From NCBI RefSeq assembly GCF_041321145.1, contig NZ_JBGGWA010000003.1, forward strand, positions 248,001 to 312,000: 64,000 nt of DNA, written 5' to 3'. Below are positions 25,335-34,262 of this stretch, piece after piece. Under the pieces are notes generated by a model that made no database searches, was not told the origin of the DNA, and was given only the letters and a program-made list of their open reading frames with translations. Origin of the DNA: Paraburkholderia sp041321145. GTDB lineage: Bacteria > Pseudomonadota > Gammaproteobacteria > Burkholderiales > Burkholderiaceae. The number at the start of each line of letters is the position of its first letter. Position 1 is the first letter of the stretch. The translations under genes were made by a program, and so were the position numbers.

Positions 25335-26795
25335 TTAGTCCACGTGGTAGTTGGGCGCTTCCTTGGTGATCTGCACGTCATGCACGTGCGATTCGCGCAA
25401 GCCCGCGCCCGTGATCTGCACGAACTCGGCCTTGTCGTTCATCTCCGCGATCGTGCGGCAGCCGCAATAGCCCATGCTGGCGCGCACGCCGCCAATCAGC
25501 TGGAACAGAATCGCATTGACCGAGCCCTTGTAGGCGACGCGGCCTTCGATACCTTCCGGCACGAGCTTGTCGATGTTCGCGGAGTTGTCCTGGAAGTAGC
25601 GGTCCGCGGCGCCGTCTTTCATCGCGCCGACCGAGCCCATGCCACGGTACGACTTGTACTGGCGGCCCTGGAACAGGAACACGTCGCCCGGCGCTTCTTC
25701 GGTGCCGGCGAGCATGCTGCCCATCATCACGGAATTCGCGCCGGCGGCCAGCGCCTTGCTGACGTCGCCCGAGAAACGCACGCCGCCGTCGGCAATAACC
25801 GGCACGCCGGTGCCCTTCAGCGCTTCCGACACGTTCGAGATCGCGGTGACCTGCGGCACGCCCACGCCTGCCACGATCCGCGTCGTGCAGATCGAGCCCG
25901 GACCGATACCGACCTTCACGCCGTCCGCGCCGTATTCGACGAGCGCCTTGGCCGCCGCAGCGGTGGCAATGTTGCCGCCGATCACTTCGACGTGCGGGAA
26001 CTTCTGCTTGACCCACTTGACGCGCTCGAGCACGCCCTTGCTGTGACCGTGCGCGGTATCGACGACGATCACGTCCACACCCGCCTGCACCAGCAACTCA
26101 ACGCGCTCTTCGTTGTCTTCGCCCACACCGACCGCCGCGCCTGCGCGCAGCTTGCCGTGTTCGTCTTTACACGCGTCCGGGTGTTCGGTTTGCTTGGTGA
26201 TGTCTTTTACCGTCATCAGGCCGCGCAGTTCGAATGCGTCGTTGATGACCAGCACGCGTTCGAGGCGGTGGCTATGCATCAGCGCCTTGGCTTCGGCGAG
26301 CGGCGTGCCTTCCTTGACGGTGACGAGGCGCTCGCGCGGCGTCATGATGTTGCGCACCGGCTCATCCAGACGCTCTTCGAAGCGCAAGTCGCGGTTCGTG
26401 ACGATACCGATCAGCTGTGCGCCTTCGACGACCGGGAAGCCCGAAATGCCATGCTGGCGCGACAGCGCGATGACGTCGCGCACCTTCATTTGCGGCGGCA
26501 CCGTGATCGGATCGCGCACGACGCCCGATTCGAAGCGCTTGACCTTGGCAACTTCACGCGCCTGCTCGGCCGGCGTGAGATTCTTGTGGATGATGCCCAC
26601 GCCACCCATTTGCGCCATCGCAATGGCGAGTCGGGCTTCGGTGACGGTATCCATGGCGGCGGATACGAGCGGCATATTCAGGGAGATGTTGCGGGTCAGC
26701 CGGGTCTTGAGGCTGGTGTCGCGCGGCAGAACATCGGAAAAAGCCGGGACAAGGAGCACGTCATCGAACGTGAGTGCTGTTTGGATCAGACGCAT
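25335..26795 (-). CDS. guaB: inosine-5'-monophosphate dehydrogenase
   Basis: GuaB oxidises IMP to XMP with NAD+, the committed step to guanine nucleotides. The 486-residue protein has the family N-terminus (LTFDDVLLVPAFSDVLP), two CBS domains at about residues 90-205 inserted in the barrel, catalytic Cys303 in GIGPGSICTTRIVAGVG, and the flap YRGMGSVGAM. The ATG at 26795 is preceded by AGGA and by a perfect TATAAT box at 26822-26827. It heads the guaB-membrane protein-guaA group. Confidence 0.97.
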   Translation of the reverse strand: MRLIQTALTFDDVLLVPAFSDVLPRDTSLKTRLTRNISLNMPLVSAAMDTVTEARLAIAMAQMGGVGIIHKNLTPAEQAREVAKVKRFESGVVRDPITVPPQMKVRDVIALSRQHGISGFPVVEGAQLIGIVTNRDLRFEERLDEPVRNIMTPRERLVTVKEGTPLAEAKALMHSHRLERVLVINDAFELRGLMTVKDITKQTEHPDACKDEHGKLRAGAAVGVGEDNEERVELLVQAGVDVIVVDTAHGHSKGVLERVKWVKQKFPHVEVIGGNIATAAAAKALVEYGADGVKVGIGPGSICTTRIVAGVGVPQVTAISNVSEALKGTGVPVIADGGVRFSGDVSKALAAGANSVMMGSMLAGTEEAPGDVFLFQGRQYKSYRGMGSVGAMKDGAADRYFQDNSANIDKLVPEGIEGRVAYKGSVNAILFQLIGGVRASMGYCGCRTIAEMNDKAEFVQITGAGLRESHVHDVQITKEAPNYHVD

Positions 26796-27155
26796 GGCAA
26801 ATCCTATAGGCGCAAAAGCGAATTATACGCGATACCTCCCCGCTTTTCACTGCACTAACAGCAGCTTAGCGAATTTCCGGCGATTTTTTTCGTGCCTTCG
26901 AGCTCTTCGATTTCGCTTGTGCGTTCGCCTCGGGTTCGATCGGGTTTCGTTTGCGCGTTCGGGCCTATTTCGACGCCGCGCGACTCGAGCGGCGCCAATT
27001 CGGGTTGGCTCACGCCCCTGCTGATCCACCGCGCGCTAGTCAAACCGCATCTGAAAACGCGGGTTAAAGCCCGCGGAATGCAGAATCAAACAAGACACCC
27101 TGCCCGTCAACCGGCTATTCTCCGCACCATTCACGTTTTCTTGCAGGGGCAGTCG
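26796..27155. other. intergenic region between guaB and the DMT transporter
   Basis: Divergent 360-bp region. It contains the guaB -10 box and, near the transporter, a hairpin CGCGGG-TTAAAG-CCCGCG (27058-27075) followed by TTTT when read on the minus strand. No gene is supported; frames crossing it in either direction have no motif. Confidence 0.45.
26822..26849 (-). promoter_or_regulatory. candidate promoter of guaB
   Basis: A perfect TATAAT (26827-26822 on the minus strand) lies about 27 bp before the guaB ATG. The best -35 match, TGAAAA (26849-26844), is weak, with a 16-bp spacer. The strong -10 fits a highly expressed purine gene. Confidence 0.5.
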
Positions 27156-28133
27156 ATGCGGCGCGGTGTGGCATATGGAGTAATGGCCGGGGCCTTATGG
27201 GGCATGGTGTTTCTGGTGCCGCGCGTGCTGCCGGACTTTTCGCCTCTGCTCCTGAGCGCCGGCCGGTACACGATGTACGGTGTCGTCTCGCTCGTCGCCG
27301 CGCTGCCGATGGTGCGCTCACTGATCAAACGTCTGACCCGCGAGGATCTCGGCGCGCTCGTCAAACTGGCGCTGGCCGGCAACCTGCTCTATTACCTGCT
27401 GCTGACCGCAGCCGTCCACATGATCGGCATCGCGCCGGCCTCGCTGATCGTCGGCGTGCTGCCGGTCACGGTGACGCTGCTCGGCCGGCGCGATCACGGC
27501 GCCGTGCCGCTGGCCCGCCTCGCATGGCCGCTGGCGATGGTCGTGGCAGGCATCGCCTGCATCAACGTCGACGTGTTCACCGTCGTGGATAGCACGCCCG
27601 TCAGCATCGCGACGAAGCTCGTGGGGCTTGCGTGCGCCGTCGGCGCGCTCGCCTGCTGGACCTGGTTCGCGGTCGAAAACGCCCGTTACTTGCAGCGTCA
27701 GACGCATTTCAGCGGCAACGAGTGGTCGGTGCTGTGGGGCGTGGTGACGGGCGCGCTCGGCGCGGCGTTGTGGCTGGTGGTCGCTGCGATGCCCTCTGGC
27801 AGCCTGCAGGGGCCACTCGGCGACGCGCGCTGGCACACCTTCTGGATGCTGAATCTGGGCCTCGCAGTCGGCGCGTCGTGGCTTGGCAACGGGTTGTGGA
27901 ATGCCGCGTCGAAACGGCTGCCGCTCACCCTGTCCGGCCAGATGATCGTGTTCGAGACGCTATTCGCGCTGCTCTACGCGTTCATCTATGACCAGCGCCT
28001 GCCGCGTCCGCTGGAAACGGCTGCGATCCTGCTGCTGGTGGCGGGGGTGTGCTGGTCGGTGCGCCAGCATGCGGACGACGATTCGTTCGGTGCGACATCG
28101 ATTGAGGAAAAGGCGCAGCCTTCGGCGCATTGA
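27156..28133 (+). CDS. DMT superfamily (EamA-type) transporter
   Basis: The 325-residue protein has about ten hydrophobic helices in two similar halves, typical of drug/metabolite transporters (GVMAGALWGMVFLVPRVLP at the start; GLAVGASWLGNGLWNAASKR and LSGQMIVFETLFALLYAFIY in the second half). Start at ATG 27156 with AGGGGC upstream; the longer frame to 26892 adds a hydrophilic stretch unlike this family. Substrate unknown; homologues are often amino-acid or metabolite exporters. It stands alone on the plus strand. Confidence 0.85.
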   Translation: MRRGVAYGVMAGALWGMVFLVPRVLPDFSPLLLSAGRYTMYGVVSLVAALPMVRSLIKRLTREDLGALVKLALAGNLLYYLLLTAAVHMIGIAPASLIVGVLPVTVTLLGRRDHGAVPLARLAWPLAMVVAGIACINVDVFTVVDSTPVSIATKLVGLACAVGALACWTWFAVENARYLQRQTHFSGNEWSVLWGVVTGALGAALWLVVAAMPSGSLQGPLGDARWHTFWMLNLGLAVGASWLGNGLWNAASKRLPLTLSGQMIVFETLFALLYAFIYDQRLPRPLETAAILLLVAGVCWSVRQHADDDSFGATSIEEKAQPSAH

Positions 28134-28219
28134 GACGAGGCATGGCCTACGCTGCGCAATGAGGGCAGCCGCCGGGTGGTAAGCCCGCGCACACCATCCG
28201 CCACGGCCGCCGGACACGC

Positions 28220-28552
28220 CTAGCGCGAATCCTTATTCTGCCAGCGGCGCCCTTCGATCGAGCCCGCCTTGCGGGTCTTCTCGACGCGCCGTTGACGCGA
28301 CAGCTTCGGATCCACCAGAAGCGGCCGGTAAATCTCGACGCGGTCATGGTCCGCGAGCACCGTATCCAGCGGCTTGAGCTTGCCGAACACACCGACCTTC
28401 CGCGTGCCCAGATCGATCTGAGGATAGCGCTGCAAGATGCCGCTTGCCTCGAGCGCCTGCTGCAGCGTGGCGCCTTCGGGCAATTCCACGGCGATCAGCG
28501 TGTGCTCATCGGAGAGCGCGTAGCAGACTTCAATCGACAAGCGCGCGCTCAT
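28220..28552 (-). CDS. RnfH family (UPF0125) ubiquitin-fold protein
   Basis: A 110-residue beta-grasp protein of the RnfH family: LSIEVCYALSDEHTLIAVEL, ILQRYPQIDL, VGVFGKLKPLDTVLADHDRV, EIYRPLLVDPK. Its conserved partner gene ratA precedes it, with a four-base ATGA overlap. Despite the name it has no proven role in the Rnf complex; the pairing has been discussed as a toxin-antitoxin-like couple. The basic C-terminus (SRQRRVEKTRKAGSIEGRRW) is usual. Confidence 0.92.
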   Translation of the reverse strand: MSARLSIEVCYALSDEHTLIAVELPEGATLQQALEASGILQRYPQIDLGTRKVGVFGKLKPLDTVLADHDRVEIYRPLLVDPKLSRQRRVEKTRKAGSIEGRRWQNKDSR

Positions 28553-28986
28553 GCCTTACCGTAGCGCTGATCGGCGCGCTTCACGAACGATTCGACGAAG
28601 GTGTTGGCGATGTGGCTGAACACCGGCCCAATGATCTTCTCGAGAATGATGTTGGTGAATTCGTAATGCAGCGCGAATTCGATCTTGCAGGCATCCGCGC
28701 GCAATGGCGTGAAACGCCAGAAGCCGGTGAACTTGCGAAACGGGCCGTCCGCGAATTCCATGTCGATGCGCGTGGGCCGCTCCATGCTGTTATGGGTGGC
28801 GAAATGCTGTTTGATGCCCTTGAAGTTGATATCGATCTTCGCCTCCATGCCGGTTTCGTCCTGGCGGCGGATTTCGACTCCCCCGCACCAAGGCAGGAAG
28901 TTGGGGTAATCGGCGACGTCGGTGACGAGGTCGAACATCTGTTCCGCCGAATGGCGGATCAACACGGTTTTCTGGACATCTGCCAT
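28549..28986 (-). CDS. ratA: RatA/Coq10-like START-domain protein
   Basis: The 145-residue protein is a SRPBCC/START-fold member: MADVQKTVLIRHSAEQMFDL, VTDVADYPNFLPWC, FALHYEFTNIILEKIIGPVF, ending VKRADQRYGKA. E. coli RatA was described as binding 50S subunits and blocking 70S formation; the same family includes mitochondrial Coq10, which binds ubiquinone, so a respiratory role is equally plausible. Start at ATG 28986, divergent from smpB 100 bp away, the common arrangement in proteobacteria. Confidence 0.93.
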   Translation of the reverse strand: MADVQKTVLIRHSAEQMFDLVTDVADYPNFLPWCGGVEIRRQDETGMEAKIDINFKGIKQHFATHNSMERPTRIDMEFADGPFRKFTGFWRFTPLRADACKIEFALHYEFTNIILEKIIGPVFSHIANTFVESFVKRADQRYGKA

Positions 28987-29086
28987 AAATTGAACAGCGC
29001 GTGGCAAGGGTGGGCAAGCGCCGCGGGCTTTCCTTGCCCCGCTTTGCTAAAATCGTGATTTTAAACGAGTTGGGCACTTTCCATTC

Positions 29087-29533
29087 ATGAGCATCATCGA
29101 CAACAGAAAAGCCTTCTACGACTACTCGGTCGAAGAACGCTATGAAGCAGGGCTTGTGCTCGAAGGATGGGAGGTCAAGGCGCTGCGCGCCGGGCGCGGC
29201 CAGATCAAGGAAGGTTACGTCGTCATCAAGAATAACGAACTGTTCCTGATCGGCACGCATATCAGCCCGTTGCCCGAAGCCTCGACCCACATCAATCCGG
29301 ACCCGGTGCGCACGCGCAAGCTGCTGCTGCACAGCGAGGAAATCAGCAAACTGATCGGCAAAGTCGAGCAGCGTGGCTACACGCTCGTGCCGCTGAACTT
29401 CCATTACAAGGGCGGCCGCGTCAAATGCGAGATCGGTCTGGCCAAGGGTAAGAAGCAGCACGACAAACGCGAGACCGAGAAAAAGCGCGACTGGGAACGC
29501 GAGAAGGCGCGCCTGATGCGCTCGCCGTCGTGA
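29087..29533 (+). CDS. smpB: SsrA-binding protein SmpB
   Basis: SmpB binds tmRNA and delivers it to stalled ribosomes for trans-translation. The 148-residue sequence has the family landmarks ENRKAFYDY-like MSIIDNRKAFYDYSVEERYE, EGWEVKALRAGRGQIKEGYV, and a basic C-terminal tail (KKQHDKRETEKKRDWEREKA) that folds in the decoding centre. A TAAAAT box at 29048-29053 lies upstream. The tmRNA gene is not in this window. A strong terminator follows the gene. Confidence 0.97.
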   Translation: MSIIDNRKAFYDYSVEERYEAGLVLEGWEVKALRAGRGQIKEGYVVIKNNELFLIGTHISPLPEASTHINPDPVRTRKLLLHSEEISKLIGKVEQRGYTLVPLNFHYKGGRVKCEIGLAKGKKQHDKRETEKKRDWEREKARLMRSPS

Positions 29534-29600
29534 TCTGATCGGCGTTAAACCACGCGCGGATTTGCCGCGCCCGGGTTTACCGGCAGAGTCACCGAATAAA

Positions 29601-29632
29601 AATGGCCCGCACAAGTCGCGGGCCATTTTTTT
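29601..29632 (+). terminator. bidirectional terminator between smpB and the SPFH gene
   Basis: AATGGCCCGC (29601-29610) and GCGGGCCATT (29618-29627) form a perfect 10-bp stem with a 7-nt loop, followed by eight T. On the minus strand the stem is followed by ATTTTTATT, so it can also end transcription of the opposing SPFH/NfeD operon. Confidence 0.85.
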
Positions 29633-29707
29633 TGGCAGTTCCAGGTAACGGAGGCCCGGACGGCCGGAGGGTCGGATCAGACCGTGTCAGCCAGCCCTGC
29701 CGCCGAC

Positions 29708-30640
29708 TCAGCGCACCTCAGCTGAGCCCTTCCCCTTGTTCACAATGGTCAGCGCCGACGCGATCATCGAACTCATATCCGCCAGGTTGCCCGGCACGAT
29801 CAGCGTGGTGCCCTGCTTGGCCAGATTGCCGAATGCGTTCACGTACTGCTCGGCCACTTTCAGGTTCACCGCTTCCATCCCGCCATTCGACTGGATGGCC
29901 GCAGCGATCTTCTGAATGGCCTGCGAGTTGGCCTCAGCCACCGCCAGAATCGCAGCAGCCTGACCCTGCGCCTGATTGATCGCCGCTTGCCGCTCGCCTT
30001 CGGACTTCTGGATCGCTGCTTCGCGGCCACCGGACGCGATATTGATCTGCTCCTGCTTGCGCCCTTCAGATGCGGCAATCAGCGCGCGCTTCTCGCGCTC
30101 GGCGGTGATTTGCGCCTGCATCGCGTGAAGAATTTCCTTGGGCGGCGTCAGATCCTTGATCTCGTAGCGCAGCACCTTCACGCCCCAGTTCTGCGCCGCC
30201 TCATCGAGCGACGACACGATGCTGTGGTTGATGAAGTCGCGCTCTTCAAAAGTCTTGTCGAGCTCGAGCTTGCCGATGACCGAGCGCAGCGTGGTCTGCG
30301 ACAACTGCGTGATGGCGAATACGAAATTGCTCGACCCGTACGACGCTTTCATCGGATCGGTGACCTGAAAATACAACACACCATCCACCTGCAACTGCGT
30401 ATTGTCGCGCGTGATACACACCTGGCTCGGCACTTCGAGCGGGATTTCCTTGAGGATGTGCTTATACGCAATCCGGTCGACGAACGGAAACGCAAAGCTC
30501 AAGCCCGGCGTCAGCGTGCGGTGATAGCGGCCGAGCCGCTCCAGCACCCACGCATGCTGCTGCGGCACGATCTTCAGCGTCTGCGCCGCCAGCACGATCA
30601 CGATAATCAGGAGCACCGCTCCGACGATGGTTGAATCCAT
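29708..30640 (-). CDS. SPFH/stomatin-like membrane protein (slipin/QmcA type)
   Basis: The 310-residue protein has an N-terminal transmembrane helix (STIVGAVLLIIVIVLAAQTL), an SPFH domain (RLGRYHRTLTPGLSFAFPFV, ITRDNTQLQVDGVLYFQVTD), a coiled Ala/Glu/Gln-rich region (REKRALIAASEGRKQEQINI) and a hydrophobic C-terminal segment. Such proteins oligomerise in membrane microdomains and often act with NfeD partners and membrane proteases. ATG 30640 has GGAGGG upstream. It is preceded by an NfeD gene 67 bp away, the standard pair. Confidence 0.9.
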   Translation of the reverse strand: MDSTIVGAVLLIIVIVLAAQTLKIVPQQHAWVLERLGRYHRTLTPGLSFAFPFVDRIAYKHILKEIPLEVPSQVCITRDNTQLQVDGVLYFQVTDPMKASYGSSNFVFAITQLSQTTLRSVIGKLELDKTFEERDFINHSIVSSLDEAAQNWGVKVLRYEIKDLTPPKEILHAMQAQITAEREKRALIAASEGRKQEQINIASGGREAAIQKSEGERQAAINQAQGQAAAILAVAEANSQAIQKIAAAIQSNGGMEAVNLKVAEQYVNAFGNLAKQGTTLIVPGNLADMSSMIASALTIVNKGKGSAEVR

Positions 30641-30707
30641 TACTGCCCTCCGGTCCGTGGTTCGAATAGGTAGGTGTGCGTGGTTCCATGCACGCGTTGG
30701 CGCGCGC

Positions 30708-31163
30708 TCAGGCCACGGTTGTCTTGGCTTTGGACTGCCGGCTGGCCACGACAACGAGGCAACTGCCGCGCATCTCGGCGATTTCATAGAGCTGCGCATC
30801 TTCGGGCTCGCCAGCCGCCAATTCGACGTCCCATGCTGCCCCGCGATAGTTGGCGCGCGCCCGGCGCTCGTGCCACGCCGACACGGTCAGCGTCTGACCG
30901 ATGTCCAGATTGACGTCCGGGTTCTTCGACGCCTCCTTGCGCGTTCTACGGCCAAAGCGCGAGCGCCTGAGCAACAGGACGGCCGCAAGCGCCACGACGG
31001 CTGCAATCGCGAACTGCAGGTCGGCGGCCACGCCCGCCAGCTGCGCAATGGCAGCCGCAACGCAGCCCAACGCGATCATCAGCAAATAGAAAGTGCCGCT
31101 GATCAACTCCAGCACGACAAGCACACCTGCCCCGATCCACCAGAACAATCCACCTGGCGCCAC
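30708..31163 (-). CDS. NfeD family protein (short form)
   Basis: The 151-residue short NfeD protein has two or three membrane helices (LFWWIGAGVLVVLELISGTF, LQFAIAAVVALAAVLLL) and a soluble OB-fold domain (LDIGQTLTVSAWHERRARAN, YRGAAWDVELAAGEPEDAQL). I use the GTG at 31163, with GGAGG five bases upstream; the frame is open to 31277 but crosses the ppsA terminator. It lacks the ClpP-like protease domain of long NfeD proteins. Expected to work with the adjacent SPFH protein. Confidence 0.88.
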   Translation of the reverse strand: MAPGGLFWWIGAGVLVVLELISGTFYLLMIALGCVAAAIAQLAGVAADLQFAIAAVVALAAVLLLRRSRFGRRTRKEASKNPDVNLDIGQTLTVSAWHERRARANYRGAAWDVELAAGEPEDAQLYEIAEMRGSCLVVVASRQSKAKTTVA

Positions 31164-31181
31164 GTCGACCTCCACAAAGCA

Positions 31182-31208
31182 AAACACCCCGGATCTACCG
31201 GGGTGTTT
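31182..31208 (-). terminator. terminator of ppsA
   Basis: AAACACCCCGG (31182-31192) and CCGGGGTGTTT (31198-31208) form an 11-bp perfect stem with a 5-nt loop; read on the minus strand it ends in GTTTTG. It lies 120 bp after the ppsA stop and just before the nfeD start, so it separates the two units. Confidence 0.8.
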
Positions 31209-31328
31209 ATAGCACGAAGCGGGTGGATTTATCGGGAGGCGCAGTACGCTTTTACGTGCTTTTGACGTACCGCACACCCTTTATGCAAACCGCTTATCGG
31301 GCATCTGCCCGGCGCTTATTTTCTTCGC

Positions 31329-33734
31329 TTACTTCGTCAGCGATTTCGCCAGCTGCTGCCACGTCTCGATGATCGAGTCCGGGTTCAGCGAGATCGACGC
31401 GATACCCTCATCGGTCAGCCATTGCGCGAAGTCCGGATGATCCGACGGGCCCTGGCCACAGATGCCGACGTACTTGTTCAGCCGCAGACACGTATCGATC
31501 GCGCGCTTCAACAAGAACTTGACGGCCGGGTCGCGTTCGTCGAAATCGACCGCCAGCAGTTCCATGCCGGAGTCGCGGTCAAGACCGAGCGTGAGCTGCG
31601 TCAGGTCGTTCGAACCGATCGAGAAACCGTCGAAGAATTGCAGGAATTCTTCGGCGAGAATCGCGTTAGACGGCACTTCGCACATCATGATCAGACGCAG
31701 ACCCTTCTCGCCGCGCTTCAGGCCGAACTTCTCCAGCAGCCCGACCACGCGCTCCGCCTGCTTCAGCGTACGTACGAACGGCACCATGATCTCGACGTTG
31801 TCGAGGCCCATCTCTTCGCGCACCTTCTTCAGCGCGATGCATTCCATTTGAAACGCTTCGGCGAAGTCGTCAGCGATGTAACGCGATGCGCCACGGAAGC
31901 CCAGCATCGGGTTTTCTTCGTCCGGCTCGTAACGCGAACCGCCGATCAGCTTCTTGTACTCGTTCGACTTGAAGTCCGACAGACGCACGATTACGGGCTT
32001 CGGATAGAACGCCGCCGCGATTGTAGCGATGCCTTCGGTCAGTTTGTCGACATAGAACGCGCGCGGCGATGCATGGCCGCGCGCCACGCTTTCCACGGCC
32101 TTCTTGAGGTCCTGATCGATGTTCGGGTACTCGAGAATCGCCTTCGGGTGAACGCCGATGTTGTTGTTGATGATGAACTCCAACCGCGCCAGACCCACGC
32201 CTGCGTTCGGCAGCTGCGAGAAGTCGAAGGCCAGTTGCGGGTTGCCGACATTCATCATGATCTTCACCGGAATCGGCGGCAGTTCGCCGCGCTGCACTTC
32301 GGTGATTTCGGTTTCGAGCAGACCGTCGTAGATCTTGCCTTCGTCGCCTTCCGCGCACGACACGGTCACCAGCGCGCCTTCCTTCAGCACGTCGGTGGCG
32401 TCGCCGCAGCCGACCACGGCCGGCACGCCCAGCTCACGCGCGATGATCGCCGCGTGACAGGTACGGCCGCCACGGTTCGTGACGATTGCCGACGCGCGCT
32501 TCATCACCGGCTCCCAGTTCGGGTCGGTCATGTCGGCGACCAGCACGTCGCCCGGCTGCACGCGGTCCATTTCCGACGGATCGTGAATCACGCGTACCGG
32601 ACCCGCGCCGATCTTCTGACCGATTGCACGGCCGGTGGCCAGCACGTTCGATTGGCCCTTCAGCTTGAAGCGCTGCTCGGCCTTGCCCGCAGCCTGGCTC
32701 TTCACCGTTTCCGGACGCGCCTGCAGGATGAAGATCTTGCCGTCGCGGCCGTCCTTGCCCCACTCGATGTCCATCGGACGCTCGTAGTGCTTTTCGATGA
32801 TGACGGCGTATTTCGCGAGTTCGATCACGTCTTCGTCGGTGATCGAGAAGCGGTTGCGCTGCTCGTGCGCGACGTCGACGGTCTTCACCCGGCCTTCTTC
32901 GCCCGCCTTGGTGAATTCCATCTTGATCAGCTTCGAGCCGATCGAGCGGCGGATGATCGGATACTTGCCTTGTGCGAGCGTGGTCTTGAAGACGTAGAAC
33001 TCGTCGGGATTGACCGCGCCCTGCACGACCGTTTCGCCCAGGCCATAGCTCGACGTGATGAAAACGGCGTCCTTGAAACCCGATTCGGTGTCCAGCGTGA
33101 ACATCACGCCTGCCGCGCCGACGTCCGAGCGCACCATGCGCTGCACGCCCGCCGACAACGCGACTTCAGCGTGGGTGAAGCCCTTGTGGACCCGATAGGA
33201 AATAGCGCGATCGTTATACAGCGACGCGAACACGTGCTTCATGCGATCGAGCACGTCGTCGATGCCGACCACGTTGAGATAGCTTTCCTGCTGACCCGCG
33301 AACGATGCGTCCGGCAAGTCTTCCGCCGTCGCCGACGAACGCACGGCAAACGACAGCTCTTCGGGCGAGCTGTTCTGCAGGGTGTCGAAACCCGCACGGA
33401 TATCCGCTTCGAGGCGCGGCTGCATAGGCGCATCGATGATCCATTGACGGATCTCTTTGCCTGCTTCGGCGAGCGCCTTTACGTCGTCGACATCGAGCGT
33501 TTCGAGACGTTTGGCGATGCGTTCGGTGAGGGTGTTGTGATGCAGAAAGTCACGGAAAGCCAGCGCCGTAGTGGCGAAGCCAGTCGGCACGCGCACGCCG
33601 GCTTCAGCGAGCTGACTGATCATCTCACCGAGCGACGCGTTCTTGCCGCCGACAATCTCCACATCGGTCATCCGCAACTGCTCGAACGGAACTACATACG
33701 CCTCTTCCTTTGCGACGGTAACTGCGTTAGTCAT
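31329..33734 (-). CDS. ppsA: phosphoenolpyruvate synthase
   Basis: PpsA makes PEP from pyruvate and ATP via a phosphohistidine. The 801-residue protein has the N-terminal ATP-binding domain (GGKNASLGEMISQL, FAVRSSATAEDLPDASFAGQ), the swivelling domain with catalytic His in GGRTCHAAIIARELGVPAVV, and the C-terminal PEP barrel (GFSIGSNDLTQLTLGLDRDS and a catalytic Cys in GICGQGPSDHPDF). ATG 33734 is chosen by family similarity. It is divergent from ppsR, which encodes its regulatory kinase/phosphorylase, as in E. coli. Confidence 0.97.
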   Translation of the reverse strand: MTNAVTVAKEEAYVVPFEQLRMTDVEIVGGKNASLGEMISQLAEAGVRVPTGFATTALAFRDFLHHNTLTERIAKRLETLDVDDVKALAEAGKEIRQWIIDAPMQPRLEADIRAGFDTLQNSSPEELSFAVRSSATAEDLPDASFAGQQESYLNVVGIDDVLDRMKHVFASLYNDRAISYRVHKGFTHAEVALSAGVQRMVRSDVGAAGVMFTLDTESGFKDAVFITSSYGLGETVVQGAVNPDEFYVFKTTLAQGKYPIIRRSIGSKLIKMEFTKAGEEGRVKTVDVAHEQRNRFSITDEDVIELAKYAVIIEKHYERPMDIEWGKDGRDGKIFILQARPETVKSQAAGKAEQRFKLKGQSNVLATGRAIGQKIGAGPVRVIHDPSEMDRVQPGDVLVADMTDPNWEPVMKRASAIVTNRGGRTCHAAIIARELGVPAVVGCGDATDVLKEGALVTVSCAEGDEGKIYDGLLETEITEVQRGELPPIPVKIMMNVGNPQLAFDFSQLPNAGVGLARLEFIINNNIGVHPKAILEYPNIDQDLKKAVESVARGHASPRAFYVDKLTEGIATIAAAFYPKPVIVRLSDFKSNEYKKLIGGSRYEPDEENPMLGFRGASRYIADDFAEAFQMECIALKKVREEMGLDNVEIMVPFVRTLKQAERVVGLLEKFGLKRGEKGLRLIMMCEVPSNAILAEEFLQFFDGFSIGSNDLTQLTLGLDRDSGMELLAVDFDERDPAVKFLLKRAIDTCLRLNKYVGICGQGPSDHPDFAQWLTDEGIASISLNPDSIIETWQQLAKSLTK

Positions 33735-34262
33735 ACAAGCCCCTAAGTGTGAAAGAAATTCACGGCTGTGCAAGTGGGCTTGAACGCGAGACGCTCATTG
33801 GAAGCGTGATCCCGCGTCTTGCACAACCTGTTGGAGAAGCAATCGCTGCAAAATGGCCAGAAGCGCCAGATCACCCGATGCACGACGTAGAAAGCGGTTG
33901 GACGAAATTACCGATCGATCCAATCCATTCGCCGCAAGTTACCGGCTGAAAGCGCGGCGTTGACTGACCGTTCGAGGTGAGTTAGACGCCAATCGCTCGC
34001 AATTGCTTATCCAACAAGTTGCCGCTATTCTACCGTGCCGACTCTCAAAATGTGACAGTCGGACGAGAATTGCGCCTCGAATCGCGCCTCGGACCAGCAG
34101 ACGGGCTTTTGCGAGGCCCTGCCGCCTTCCGGGCGCAGTTGCGGTGCCCACGGCGCGCTGAATGACGCCGCTGCAATCGCCGGTTAGCCACCATGCAGCG
34201 ACGTCAATGCAGCGATGTTTCATTCGAGCGCTTTTTCCCGCTCACGTTCCCCAGCCCCACTG
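33735..34262. other. divergent region between ppsA and ppsR
   Basis: The 528-bp interval holds no supported gene. A/T-rich segments near 34000-34060 could hold promoters (TAGAAT on the minus strand near 34030) but no pair of boxes is convincing. Frames of 66-94 codons here have no motif. Confidence 0.35.

Noticed and set aside
27058..27075. Hairpin as a terminator for an unseen minus-strand gene
   Set aside because: No gene on the minus strand lies upstream of it before the transporter region, and the stem is only six base pairs.
31422..33746. A 774-codon plus-strand open frame opposite ppsA
   Set aside because: Composition is the antisense image of ppsA (Arg/His/Val rich), with no motif; ppsA itself has all catalytic residues.
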